From Streptomyces chryseus (GTDB lineage: Bacteria; Actinomycetota; Actinomycetes; Streptomycetales; Streptomycetaceae): a stretch of DNA of 64,000 bases. Position numbers and translations under genes: made by a program. How positions within the stretch are numbered: the stretch's first letter is position 1; every line of letters begins with the position of its first letter. The notes under the pieces were generated by a model. It was not told the DNA's origin and made no database searches. It worked only from the letters and a program-made list of their open reading frames with translations. The stretch lies in NCBI RefSeq assembly GCF_014650755.1, contig NZ_BMVO01000007.1, forward strand, positions 62,001-126,000. Reading direction: 5' to 3'. Shown in pieces: positions 43,814 through 52,193 of the stretch.

Positions 43814-44851
43814 CTACCAGTGGACGACGACCTTGTCGCCGTCGCGCACCTGCGCGAACACGCTCGCGATCCTCCCCTCGTCCCGGACGTTGACGCACCC
43901 GTGGGACGCGCCGCCGTAGCCGCGCGCCGCGAAGTCCGACGAGTAGTGGACGGCCTGCCCGCCGCTGAAGAACAGGGCGTACGGCATGGGGCTGTCGTAC
44001 AGCGTCGAGACGTGGTGCCGCGACTTCCAGTACACGCTGAACGTCCCCTCGCGGGTGGGCGTGTACTGCGAACCGAACCGCACGTCCATGGCCGAGACGA
44101 CCCGCCCGTCGATCATCCAGGACAGCGTGCGGCTGGTCTTGCTGATGCACAGGACCCGGCCCGTCATGCAGCGCGGGTCGGGTGCGGCGACTGGCGCGGC
44201 GGTCGGCGGACGCAGCTCGGCGCTGGTCGGCTCCCGCGTCATGCCGACGAGCCTGCCCCAGGTGACGGTGTCGGTCGTGCCCGTACGGGGCAGGGCGCGC
44301 TTGCCCTGGAACGACGACACGGCGGCGGCGGTGACGGAGCCGTAGTGGCCGGTGGGCGTCCGGCCGAAGTGGCCGATCTGGCGAAGCCGCGCCTGGAGTT
44401 CGCGCACCTGGGCGCCTTCGGAGCCACTCGCCATCAGGACCCCGGGCGCGGGAGGAGCGGGCTTCGTCGGCGTGGGGTCCGCGGTCGGCGGCCAGGTCGT
44501 GGGCGCCGGCCCGGCGGGCGCCGTCGTCGCGCCGGTCGGCGCCGGGGGAGCCTTCGCGGGGCCGTGCGCCGGAGCCGCCGCCGCCGGCCGGGGCCCGCCC
44601 GCCCCCGTGCGCCGGAGCCGCCGCCGCCGGCCGGGGCCCGCCCGCCCCCGTGCGCCGGAGCCGCCGTCGCCGGCCGGGGCCCGCCCGCCCCCGTGCGCCG
44701 GAGCCGCCGTCGCCGGCCGGGGCCCGCCCGCCCCCGTTTCCGTCGCCTGCGCCTTGCACCCCGCCGTCACGGCGGCCACGGCCACCACGGCCGTCACCGT
44801 CCATGCCGTCGCCGCGCGCCCCGGCCCGCCCCTGCGCCGCTTCGAGCCCAT
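43814..44851 (-). CDS. L,D-transpeptidase lipoprotein with peptidoglycan-binding domain
   Basis: A 345-residue surface protein. A lipoprotein signal (TAWTVTAVVAVAAVTAGC) is followed by a long Ala/Pro/Gly linker, a PG_binding_1 domain (GSEGAQVRELQARLRQIGHFG, then VTAAAVSSFQ) and a YkuD catalytic domain with HYSSDF and the nucleophile motif SHGCVN. It would cross-link peptidoglycan stems (3-3 links) or attach proteins. The start is ATG 44851; earlier open frame is discarded. Part of the linker is encoded by four copies of a 43-bp repeat, read in all three frames, so only certain copy numbers keep the enzyme in frame. Confidence 0.88.
   Translation of the reverse strand: MGSKRRRGGPGRAATAWTVTAVVAVAAVTAGCKAQATETGAGGPRPATAAPAHGGGRAPAGDGGSGARGRAGPGRRRRLRRTGAGGPRPAAAAPAHGPAKAPPAPTGATTAPAGPAPTTWPPTADPTPTKPAPPAPGVLMASGSEGAQVRELQARLRQIGHFGRTPTGHYGSVTAAAVSSFQGKRALPRTGTTDTVTWGRLVGMTREPTSAELRPPTAAPVAAPDPRCMTGRVLCISKTSRTLSWMIDGRVVSAMDVRFGSQYTPTREGTFSVYWKSRHHVSTLYDSPMPYALFFSGGQAVHYSSDFAARGYGGASHGCVNVRDEGRIASVFAQVRDGDKVVVHW
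44564..44735. repeat. Four tandem copies of a 43-bp repeat inside the transpeptidase linker
   Basis: Exact units at 44564-44606, 44607-44649, 44650-44692 and 44693-44735. Copies 1 and 2 are identical to each other, as are copies 3 and 4; the two types differ at one position (C or T in GCCGCCG[C/T]CGCCGG). As 43 is not a multiple of three, successive copies are translated in different frames (GPRPATAAPAHG, GRAPAGDGGSG, RAGPGRRRRLRR). Confidence 0.95.
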
Positions 44852-45077
44852 TCCCGCCCCCGGTGTCTCGTCCGTCTCCCGTGAGTGATTCCCGTTCCGC
44901 CCGGCCACGAAAGCCGTTGCCGCCCCGCATGTCGCCCGTAGCCCCGCATGATGGGAGGAGCGACGCTGTGAGCAAGGTCCCAGCCTGCGGCTCTCCACCC
45001 GCCGCACGCCCGCCGCTACAGTCCGTCGCGAGGGTCGGTTCATTACCAGCCAGTACGTTCAGCGGGAGGCACAGCAG

Positions 45078-46658
45078 ATGGCGCGCGAGTCGGAGTCGGG
45101 ACTGCCTATTGAGCCGGTGTACGGACCGGACGCCCTGGAGGGCTGGGACCCCCGTGAGAAGCTGGGCGAGCCCGGCTCGTACCCCTTCACGCGCGGTGTC
45201 TACCCGTCGATGTACACCGGACGGCCCTGGACGATGCGCCAGTACGCGGGCTTCGGCACGGCGACCGAGTCCAACGCCCGGTACAAGCAGCTGATCGCCA
45301 ACGGCACGATGGGTCTGTCGGTCGCCTTCGACCTGCCGACCCAGATGGGCCACGACAGCGACGCGGCGATCGCGAGCGGCGAGGTCGGCAAGGTCGGCGT
45401 GGCGATCGACTCGATCGACGACATGCGGGTCCTGTTCGGCGGCATCCCGCTGGACAAGGTCTCGACGTCCATGACGATCAACGCGCCCGCCGCGCTCCTC
45501 CTCCTGATGTACCAGCTGGTGGGCGAGGAGCAGGGCGTACCGGCCGACAAGCTGACGGGCACGATCCAGAACGACGTGCTGAAGGAGTACATCGCGCGCG
45601 GGACGTACATCTTCCCGCCCAAGCCGTCGCTGCGCCTGATCGCGGACATCTTCAAGTACTGCAGGGCCGAGATCCCGAAGTGGAACACGATCTCGATCTC
45701 CGGCTACCACATGGCCGAGGCCGGCGCCTCGCCCGCGCAGGAGATCGCGTTCACGCTGGCCGACGGCATCGAGTACGTGCGTACCGCCGTCGCGGCCGGC
45801 ATGGACGTCGACGACTTCGCGCCGCGCCTCTCCTTCTTCTTCGTCTCGCGCACGACGATCCTCGAAGAGGTCGCCAAGTTCCGTGCCGCGCGCCGGATCT
45901 GGGCCAAGGTCATGCGCGACGAGTTCGGCGCGAAGAACCCCAAGTCCCTCATGCTGCGCTTCCACACCCAGACCGCCGGCGTGCAGCTCACCGCCCAGCA
46001 GCCCGAGGTCAACCTGGTGCGCGTCGCCGTCCAGGGCCTGGCCGCCGTCCTCGGCGGAACCCAGTCCCTGCACACCAACTCCTTCGACGAGGCCATCGCC
46101 CTGCCCACCGACAAGTCCGCCCGCCTGGCCCTGCGCACCCAGCAGGTTCTCGCCTACGAGACGGACGTCACCGCCACCGTCGACCCCTTCGCCGGCTCCT
46201 ACGTCGTCGAGAAGATGACCGACGAGGTCGAAGCCGCCGCCCTGGAGCTGATGGAGAAGGTCGAGGACATGGGCGGCGCGGTCAACGCGATCGAGCGCGG
46301 CTTCCAGAAGAACGAGATCGAGCGCAGCGCCTACCGCATCGCCCTGGAGACCGACAGCGCCGAGCGCGTCGTCGTCGGCGTGAACCGGTTCCAGCTGGAG
46401 ACGGAGGAGCCGTACGAGCCGCTGCGCGTCGACCCCGCCATCGAGGCCCAGCAGGCCGACCGCCTCGCCAAGCTGCGCGCGGAGCGCGACCAGGCGGCGG
46501 TGGACGCGGCGCTGGTGGAGCTGAAGAAGGCGGCGGAGGGCACCGACAACGTCCTCTACCCGATGAAGGACGCGCTGCGGGCCCGGGCGACGGTCGGAGA
46601 GGTCTGCGACGCGCTGCGGGAGGTCTGGGGCACGTACGTCCCGACGAACGCGTTCTGA
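45078..46658 (+). CDS. Acyl-CoA mutase large subunit (methylmalonyl-CoA mutase type, no B12 domain)
   Basis: A 526-residue TIM-barrel subunit of the B12-dependent acyl-CoA mutases. Motifs include [90 protein letters not shown] and [14 protein letters not shown]. Tyr in RQYAG is the residue of methylmalonyl-CoA mutases, whereas isobutyryl-CoA mutases have Phe. The C-terminal cobalamin-binding domain of full-length enzymes is absent, so a separate small subunit, not in this window, must supply it. ATG 45078 follows GGGAGGCACAGC. The family is certain; the exact substrate is not. Confidence 0.92.
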   Translation: MARESESGLPIEPVYGPDALEGWDPREKLGEPGSYPFTRGVYPSMYTGRPWTMRQYAGFGTATESNARYKQLIANGTMGLSVAFDLPTQMGHDSDAAIASGEVGKVGVAIDSIDDMRVLFGGIPLDKVSTSMTINAPAALLLLMYQLVGEEQGVPADKLTGTIQNDVLKEYIARGTYIFPPKPSLRLIADIFKYCRAEIPKWNTISISGYHMAEAGASPAQEIAFTLADGIEYVRTAVAAGMDVDDFAPRLSFFFVSRTTILEEVAKFRAARRIWAKVMRDEFGAKNPKSLMLRFHTQTAGVQLTAQQPEVNLVRVAVQGLAAVLGGTQSLHTNSFDEAIALPTDKSARLALRTQQVLAYETDVTATVDPFAGSYVVEKMTDEVEAAALELMEKVEDMGGAVNAIERGFQKNEIERSAYRIALETDSAERVVVGVNRFQLETEEPYEPLRVDPAIEAQQADRLAKLRAERDQAAVDAALVELKKAAEGTDNVLYPMKDALRARATVGEVCDALREVWGTYVPTNAF

Positions 46659-46746
46659 GGCGCGTACCACGGACGAGTGATCGGGGGCGAAGTGTCGGTG
46701 CCCCCGGCTACTCTCGGTGGAGAGTGATCCCGACAAGGAGGATGCC

Positions 46747-47325
46747 GTGGCTGTCATGCAACACGAGCTGACGTTGGGCGAAGCCGCCGACCTGCTCTCC
46801 CGTGCACTGCCTGGGCACCGCGTGGAGATTCTCCAGGGGAGGCTCATCGTGACACCGCCGCCGGACGGCTCGCATGCACTGTCGTTGACCTGGCTGGTCG
46901 TGGCGTTCGACCGTGCCGGGGCGAGGCAGGCCGGGCTCAGGTACGTCCAGGGCATCGGCCTGTGGCTGCCCGGCCTGCCCGACGACTACGCGATCCCCGA
47001 CTTCTCCGTCGTCGACGAGGACTTCCGGGACGCTCATGTGCAGAAGAACTGCTACGCCCCGAATGTCTTCCGCCTGGTGGTGGAGGTGACCTCCTCGAAC
47101 TGGACCGACGACCTCGGGACCAAGGTCGAGAGCTACGCCGAGGCCGGGGTCCCGGTCTACATCGTGGCCGACCGCAAGCATGGTGAAGTGCTGCTCTACA
47201 GCGATCCGGAAAACGGCAAGTACCCGGCGCCGCAGCGGTACGAGCGGGGGGCCTCGGTCCCCGTCCCCGCCTCCGTCGGCGTCACCCTCGAACTTCCTGT
47301 GGACACCCTCCTCGACGGCGACTGA
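46747..47325 (+). CDS. Uma2 family (DUF820) putative nuclease
   Basis: A 192-residue PD-(D/E)XK-fold protein. It has LPGHRVEILQGRLIVTPPPDGSHA, then DYAIPDFSVVD, LVVEVTSSNWTDDLGTKVESYAEAGVPVYIVAD, matching the catalytic D, E-x-V and K of the family. Members are abundant in streptomycetes and cyanobacteria; activity is predicted only. GTG 46747 follows AAGGAGG, better than the in-frame start at 46717. It stands alone, between the mutase and a LysE exporter. Confidence 0.82.
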   Translation: MAVMQHELTLGEAADLLSRALPGHRVEILQGRLIVTPPPDGSHALSLTWLVVAFDRAGARQAGLRYVQGIGLWLPGLPDDYAIPDFSVVDEDFRDAHVQKNCYAPNVFRLVVEVTSSNWTDDLGTKVESYAEAGVPVYIVADRKHGEVLLYSDPENGKYPAPQRYERGASVPVPASVGVTLELPVDTLLDGD

Positions 47326-47379
47326 CCGCACTCCGAAATGCCCCGGCCGAGTGTCGTACCCCTGTGCGACACTCCGCCC

Positions 47380-48036
47380 ATGCTGGGTATCACCGATCTG
47401 CCGACCTACCTCGTCGGGCTCGTACTGATCATTCTTCTGCCGGGTCCGAACTCCCTCTACGTCCTGTCCGTCGCGGCGCGGCGCGGCATCCGCACGGGCT
47501 ACACCGCCGCCGCGGGTGTCTGGTGCGGCGACGCCGTCCTGATGGTGCTGTCCGCCGCCGGCGTGGCCTCGCTGCTCCAGGCGAACGCGCTGCTGTTCGG
47601 CATCGTGAAGTACGCGGGCGCCGGCTACCTGACCTGGCTGGCGATCGGGATGATGCGGGCGGCGTGGTCGATGTGGCGCAGCCGCCACGAACTGGCGGAC
47701 GCCGGTGCTCCGGCCGCCGACGCGGCCCCCGCCGCCGAGCGCCCGTTCCGCCGCGCGCTGGTGATCAGCCTGCTCAACCCGAAGGCGATCCTCTTCTTCA
47801 TCTCCTTCTTCGTGCAGTTCGTCGACCCGGCGTACGCCCACCCCGCCCTCTCGTTCGTCCTGCTCGGCACCCTCGCCCAGCTCGCCAGCGTGCTCTACCT
47901 CTCCGCCCTGATCTTCGGCGGCACCCGCCTGGCGGCCGCCTTCCGCCGCCGCAAGCGCCTGTCGGCGGGCGCGACCTCGGCGGCGGGCGTCCTGTTCCTG
48001 GGCTTCGCGGCGAAGCTGTCGGTCAGCGGCGTCTGA
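47380..48036 (+). CDS. LysE/RhtB family amino-acid exporter
   Basis: A 218-residue six-helix exporter. The N-terminal YLVGLVLIILLPGPNSLYVLSVAARRGIRTGYTAAAGVWCGD is the LysE/RhtB signature; SLLNPKAILFFISFFVQFV is the second conserved block. It resembles the LeuE branch. ATG 47380 begins directly before the first helix. No operon partner is evident. The substrate (leucine or another amino acid) is a guess. Confidence 0.87.
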   Translation: MLGITDLPTYLVGLVLIILLPGPNSLYVLSVAARRGIRTGYTAAAGVWCGDAVLMVLSAAGVASLLQANALLFGIVKYAGAGYLTWLAIGMMRAAWSMWRSRHELADAGAPAADAAPAAERPFRRALVISLLNPKAILFFISFFVQFVDPAYAHPALSFVLLGTLAQLASVLYLSALIFGGTRLAAAFRRRKRLSAGATSAAGVLFLGFAAKLSVSGV

Positions 48037-48185
48037 CCGGTTCCGGGCTCCAACAGGGAGGCCGCCCAGGGGCGTCGCGCATGTTTTCCCTGCCGACGAG
48101 GGGAGTTCACCCGGGGGTCGTGCTGGGTTCCTAGGGTGACGCGGACCCGCGACCTGTCAGCGGGGCGGAAAGACCTTGGAGCATC

Positions 48186-49736
48186 ATGACGAAGGCCCGC
48201 AACCGATGGCCGAGACCGCGCGACGGAGAGAACCCCACCGGCGCGCCGGACGGCCGGGTGTCCTCCCACGTGCCACCCGCCGGGAACAAGGGGAACAACG
48301 GGATCAACGCGACCGGGCTCGACGAGTGCCTGCGCGCCTGTGCCGTGCACAGCGGCAAGCTCGTCGCCACGCTCGACCGCAGGCGCACCGAACTCGCGGA
48401 GAGGCTGCGGCAGTTGCTCGCCACGCAGGCCATGGCGCAGGCCCCCGCGCCGGCATCGGCCGCGTCCGGCGCCACGGCCCTGATCCGGCGCGCCACCAAA
48501 GCCCCAGCGGGCCCCGCCGAGGAGCTGAGCGGTGAGCTGCTCGACGCGCTGCTGGCCGTCGGCAGCAAGGCGCTGGAGTGCGGGTACGACGACGAGCTGC
48601 GGCTGGCCCTGCTCATCAGCGACACCGTGCTCACCCGCCGCCGGAACTCCCGCGCGGGCTGGCGGCTGCGGGCCAGGACGCTGGAGGCCGTCGGGGACGA
48701 GCCCGCCACCGTCGAGGCGTACGCGCGCTACCTCGCGCTGACGGACGACGACGGCTTCGGCGTGGCCCCCCGGATCGCGGGCATGCGGGAGGGCGGGCGG
48801 CGGCAGGACGAACTGCTGCGGCTGCTGGAGCGCGAGTGCCCGGAGGCGGCGGCGTACTCCGCCGGACCGGCCACCGACGTCTGGGCCGAGGGGCTCGCGC
48901 TGCACGCACGCGGCAGCCTGGAGCAGGCCGAGCCCCGCCTGGTCGGCGCGCTGCTCGCCATGGAGCGCGAGAACAGCCCGGTGCAGGACATCCAGGCGGC
49001 GGTGAGCCAGTACCTCGACCTGCGGATCGAGGCCAACGGCGGCCGGGCGGCCGAGCTGCGGGAGCTGATCACGCTCTACGCCGAGCAGCGGCGAAGCCGC
49101 ATGCGGGGACCGGTCGCCGACCCGACCTTCGGCGGCGTCGACTGGATCAGCGTCGGGGAGTTCCGCAATCAGATCGCGGGCAAGTCCATCTGTCTGATCG
49201 CCAACTCGCAGCGGGTGGGGCGCAGCTCGCTGGGCGCCGAGATCGACGCGTACGACCTCGTCGTCCGGTTCAACTCGTACAAGATCGACGCGGCCGCCAC
49301 CGGCAGCCGCACCGACATCCACGCCACCATCCACAAGCACGGCTTCAACTGGGACCAGCCGGTCATGACCCGCCTCGTCTTCGGCGGCGTCTCCGGCGAC
49401 TGGAAGCACTCGCTGCGCAACCGGCTGGTGCCGGGCGCCCAGCGGTACCTCGGCGACGAATCGCTGCGCTGGCCGCTGCGCAACGTCGGCAAGGTCGGGA
49501 CGGACGTCTGGTCGTCGATCCCCACCAGCGGTTTCAACATGCTGTGGCTGCTGGACTTCCTCGATGTCAGCCCGACGCTCGACCTCATCGGGTTCGACTT
49601 CTACGAGAGCGGCGCGTACCGCCTCCAGGAGGCGATGCGGATGCCCATCACCTCCGTGCACGAATACACCAGCGAAAAGGCGTGGGTCATGGAACGCGCC
49701 CAGAGCGTCAGTGACATGAGGATATGCCTGCGATGA
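48186..49736 (+). CDS. Sialyltransferase-like protein with GT29 sialylmotifs
   Basis: A 516-residue protein in two parts. Residues about 40-300 are helical and repeat-like (TPR-type, AYARYLALTDDDGFGVAPRIAGM). From residue 334 the C-terminal part shows the vertebrate-type sialylmotif order: L-motif SICLIANS then GAEIDAYDLVVRFN, then SRTDIHATIH, S-motif PTSGFNMLWLLDFL (residue 446 on) through LDLIGFDFY, and a VS-like H-E-Y-x-S-E-K (His492). It may transfer a nonulosonic acid from its CMP form, supplied by the NeuA-like enzyme in this cluster. First gene of the cluster; overlaps the next by four bases. Confidence 0.78.
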   Translation: MTKARNRWPRPRDGENPTGAPDGRVSSHVPPAGNKGNNGINATGLDECLRACAVHSGKLVATLDRRRTELAERLRQLLATQAMAQAPAPASAASGATALIRRATKAPAGPAEELSGELLDALLAVGSKALECGYDDELRLALLISDTVLTRRRNSRAGWRLRARTLEAVGDEPATVEAYARYLALTDDDGFGVAPRIAGMREGGRRQDELLRLLERECPEAAAYSAGPATDVWAEGLALHARGSLEQAEPRLVGALLAMERENSPVQDIQAAVSQYLDLRIEANGGRAAELRELITLYAEQRRSRMRGPVADPTFGGVDWISVGEFRNQIAGKSICLIANSQRVGRSSLGAEIDAYDLVVRFNSYKIDAAATGSRTDIHATIHKHGFNWDQPVMTRLVFGGVSGDWKHSLRNRLVPGAQRYLGDESLRWPLRNVGKVGTDVWSSIPTSGFNMLWLLDFLDVSPTLDLIGFDFYESGAYRLQEAMRMPITSVHEYTSEKAWVMERAQSVSDMRICLR

Positions 49737-52105
49737 CATCCACCACCGTGGCCACCACCCAGGCCGTCACCCCCGCCACCGGCCCCACCGCGAGACCTGC
49801 CGGCGGAAGTGCCAACACGCTCACCGGCAAGCGCCGCATCGCCTTCGCCAGCTTCGTCGACGAGAACTACCTGCCCGGCTTCCTCGTGCTGCTGCGCAGC
49901 CTCGCCCTGTCCAACCCGGGTCTGTGCGAGGACTTCATCGTCCTGCACGACGACCTGAAGCCCTCCTCCGTCGCCCGTATCCGGGCGCTGCACCCGCGCG
50001 TCGAGCTGCGCCGGGTGGACGCCGCCCACTACGACTCGTACGCCAAGGGCGACCAGGCCAACTACCTGGTCCGCAAGGCGTACTTCATCCTCGACGTCTT
50101 CCGCGTCCGCGACTACGACACCGTCATCACCCTGGACACCGACATGGTGGTCCTGGGCGACCTCGGCGAGCTGCTGAAGCTGCGCGAGGGGCTCGCGGCC
50201 GTGCCGCAGTTCTTCTACGGGCAGCACAAGCTCAACAGCGGTCTGCTCGTCATCCAGCGCGAATACCTCAGCGACGAGTTCTGCGCGCGGATCGACGCCA
50301 CCGGACGCAGCGGGGCGTACGAACTCGACAAGCACGACCAGGGCATCCTCAACGCCGTGCTCGACGGGGACTTCGTCCAGCTCGACGCCCGCTACAACTT
50401 CGTCAAGCGGCGGCTGTCCGGCGACCTGCCGGTGCCGGACGACACGGCGATCCTGCACTTCACCGGGCGGCACAAGCCCTGGCAGGGCGGCGAGGCGGGG
50501 TACGGGAAGGCGGAGGAGCGCTGGCGCGAGTTGGAACTGTCCGACGCCCAGTTCCATGCCGCCTACCTGGCGCAGGGCAAGGGCGCGCACCACGACCTGC
50601 TCGTGCACTTCGGCACCCCGCACGTCCGGCGCACCGGGGACGTCGAGAGCGCCCGCAGGGTCGCAGCGGCCCACATCGCGGCGGGGGAGTACCAGGAGGC
50701 GGTGGACGTACTCGAAAGCGTACGCATCCCGCTGGACGCCGCCTGGCCGCACGAGGTCCTCGGGCACGCGCTGATGAGCGTGTCGCGCTACGACGAGGCC
50801 AGGGCGCAGCTGCTGCTCGCCACGGGCGCCCCGAACCGGGCCGCCACGGCCTTCGGCCGGCTCGCCCAGATCGCCTGGATCCACGGCGACGACGAGGCGG
50901 CGCAGCGGTACGCGCTCGACGGCCTGCGGGTGGACCCGACCCATCGCGCGAACCGGCTGATGCAGCGGCGTACCGAGACCCCGCAGGCCCCGCCGGAGGG
51001 TGTCGCCGCCGAGCAGCTGGCGCACGTCGCCTTCTACATGGAGCGCCAGGGCAACGCTGGCGACAAGCTGCTGCCCGAGACCGTCCGGCTGGCCGTCGGC
51101 ACCGACGGCGACACCGGCCCGCGCAAGTGGCTCTCCGTCCACGCGCACCGGCTCTTCGACGAGGCGGCCCTGGAGCGCGTCAACGCCCGGCGCGGCCTGG
51201 TCATCGGCGGCGGCGGACTGTTCATCCCGGACACCGCGCCCAACGGCAACAGCGCCTGGCAGTGGAACGTCCCCGACGCGCTGCTCAACCGCATCGACGT
51301 ACCCGTCATGGTGTACGCCGTCGGGTTCAACGCCTTCGACGGCCAGTCCTACCGGGCCGGGCGCTTCAACACCGCCCTGCGCGCCCTCGTCGAGCGCGCG
51401 TCCTTCTTCGGGCTCCGCAACCACGGCTCGATCGAGAAGGTACGGTCGCTGCTCCCCGCCGAGCTGCACGACAAGGTGCGCTTCCAGCCCTGCCCTACCA
51501 CCGTCACCCGCCAACTGGTGGACGGCTGGACCGACCCGCCGCACCGTGAGAACACCGTCCTGGTGAACGCGGCGTACGACCGGGCGGGCCTGCGCTTCGG
51601 GCACGACTACGGCCACTTCCTCGCCGAGATGGCGAAGGCCGTACGGGCGCTCGGCGCGCACGCCGAGGTGAAGTGCGTGGCGCACTCGCTCGACGACGAG
51701 AAGATCGCGTTCGACCTGCGGCGCGAGCACGGGGTGTCGCTGCCGGTCATCCCGATGTACGACTTCGACAACGACGCGATCAGGGACACGTACGCCCGCA
51801 CCAAGCTGGTGATCGGGATGCGCGGCCACGCGGGGATGATCCCGTTCGGCTGCGGCACGCCCATCATCAGCCTGATCTCGCACCCGAAGATGGCGTACTT
51901 CCTGTCCGACATCGACCGGCCCGAGTGGGGGATCTCCGTCCACGACAAGAACCTCGGGGCGGTCCTCACCGAGCGCGCGGTGGGGCTGCTGGACGACCAC
52001 GCGGCGTCCGTGGCCGACGTGCACGGCCGCCAGCAGGAGCTGTGGAAGGTGACCGAGGCGAACGCGGCGGACCTGCGGGTGATCCTGGGCCGCCCGGCCC
52101 GCTGA
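49733..52105 (+). CDS. Fusion: GT8 glycosyltransferase, TPR linker, polysaccharide pyruvyltransferase
   Basis: A 790-residue three-part protein. Residues 30-290 form a GT8 glycosyltransferase (RIAFASFVDENYLPGFLVLLRSL, DTDMVV with Asp135/Asp137, LNSGLLVIQ, HFTGRHKPW). Residues 300-420 are TPR-like (EYQEAVDVLESVRIPLDAAWPHEVLGHALM). From about 435 to 760 is a CsaB-type pyruvyltransferase: NAGDKLLPETVRLAV, VIGGGGLFIPDT, VMVYAVGFNAF, IGMRGHAGMIPFGCG. It could add a hexose and then a pyruvyl ketal to the polymer. ATG 49733 overlaps the GT29-like stop, implying coupling; ATG 49724 is the alternative. Confidence 0.85.
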   Translation: MTSTTVATTQAVTPATGPTARPAGGSANTLTGKRRIAFASFVDENYLPGFLVLLRSLALSNPGLCEDFIVLHDDLKPSSVARIRALHPRVELRRVDAAHYDSYAKGDQANYLVRKAYFILDVFRVRDYDTVITLDTDMVVLGDLGELLKLREGLAAVPQFFYGQHKLNSGLLVIQREYLSDEFCARIDATGRSGAYELDKHDQGILNAVLDGDFVQLDARYNFVKRRLSGDLPVPDDTAILHFTGRHKPWQGGEAGYGKAEERWRELELSDAQFHAAYLAQGKGAHHDLLVHFGTPHVRRTGDVESARRVAAAHIAAGEYQEAVDVLESVRIPLDAAWPHEVLGHALMSVSRYDEARAQLLLATGAPNRAATAFGRLAQIAWIHGDDEAAQRYALDGLRVDPTHRANRLMQRRTETPQAPPEGVAAEQLAHVAFYMERQGNAGDKLLPETVRLAVGTDGDTGPRKWLSVHAHRLFDEAALERVNARRGLVIGGGGLFIPDTAPNGNSAWQWNVPDALLNRIDVPVMVYAVGFNAFDGQSYRAGRFNTALRALVERASFFGLRNHGSIEKVRSLLPAELHDKVRFQPCPTTVTRQLVDGWTDPPHRENTVLVNAAYDRAGLRFGHDYGHFLAEMAKAVRALGAHAEVKCVAHSLDDEKIAFDLRREHGVSLPVIPMYDFDNDAIRDTYARTKLVIGMRGHAGMIPFGCGTPIISLISHPKMAYFLSDIDRPEWGISVHDKNLGAVLTERAVGLLDDHAASVADVHGRQQELWKVTEANAADLRVILGRPAR

Positions 52106-52137
52106 CCCGGACGCCCGGACGTCCGTACGCACGAAAG

Positions 52138-52172
52138 GAGGGCGGGCCACTGATCACCAGTGGCCCGCCCTC
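52138..52172. terminator. Bidirectional terminator inside the polymer cluster
   Basis: Perfect 15-bp inverted repeat (52138-52152 and 52158-52172) with a 5-base loop, between the convergent GT8-pyruvyltransferase and polysialyltransferase-like genes. Confidence 0.85.
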
Positions 52173-52193
52173 ACCGTCGTACCGGACCCGCCG

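Noticed and set aside
43677..43919. 80-codon plus-strand frame after bipartite element copy C
   Set aside because: Ser/Arg/Pro-rich with no domain or ribosome-binding site, and largely antisense to the transpeptidase 3' end.
44852..45077. Possible cobalamin riboswitch ahead of the B12-dependent mutase
   Set aside because: I found no B12-box-like sequence or suitable stems in the 226 bases.
43428..46955. 1175-codon open frame on the minus strand
   Set aside because: It runs antisense through the mutase, both flanking genes and intergenic DNA, with no recognisable domain. A product of third-position GC bias.
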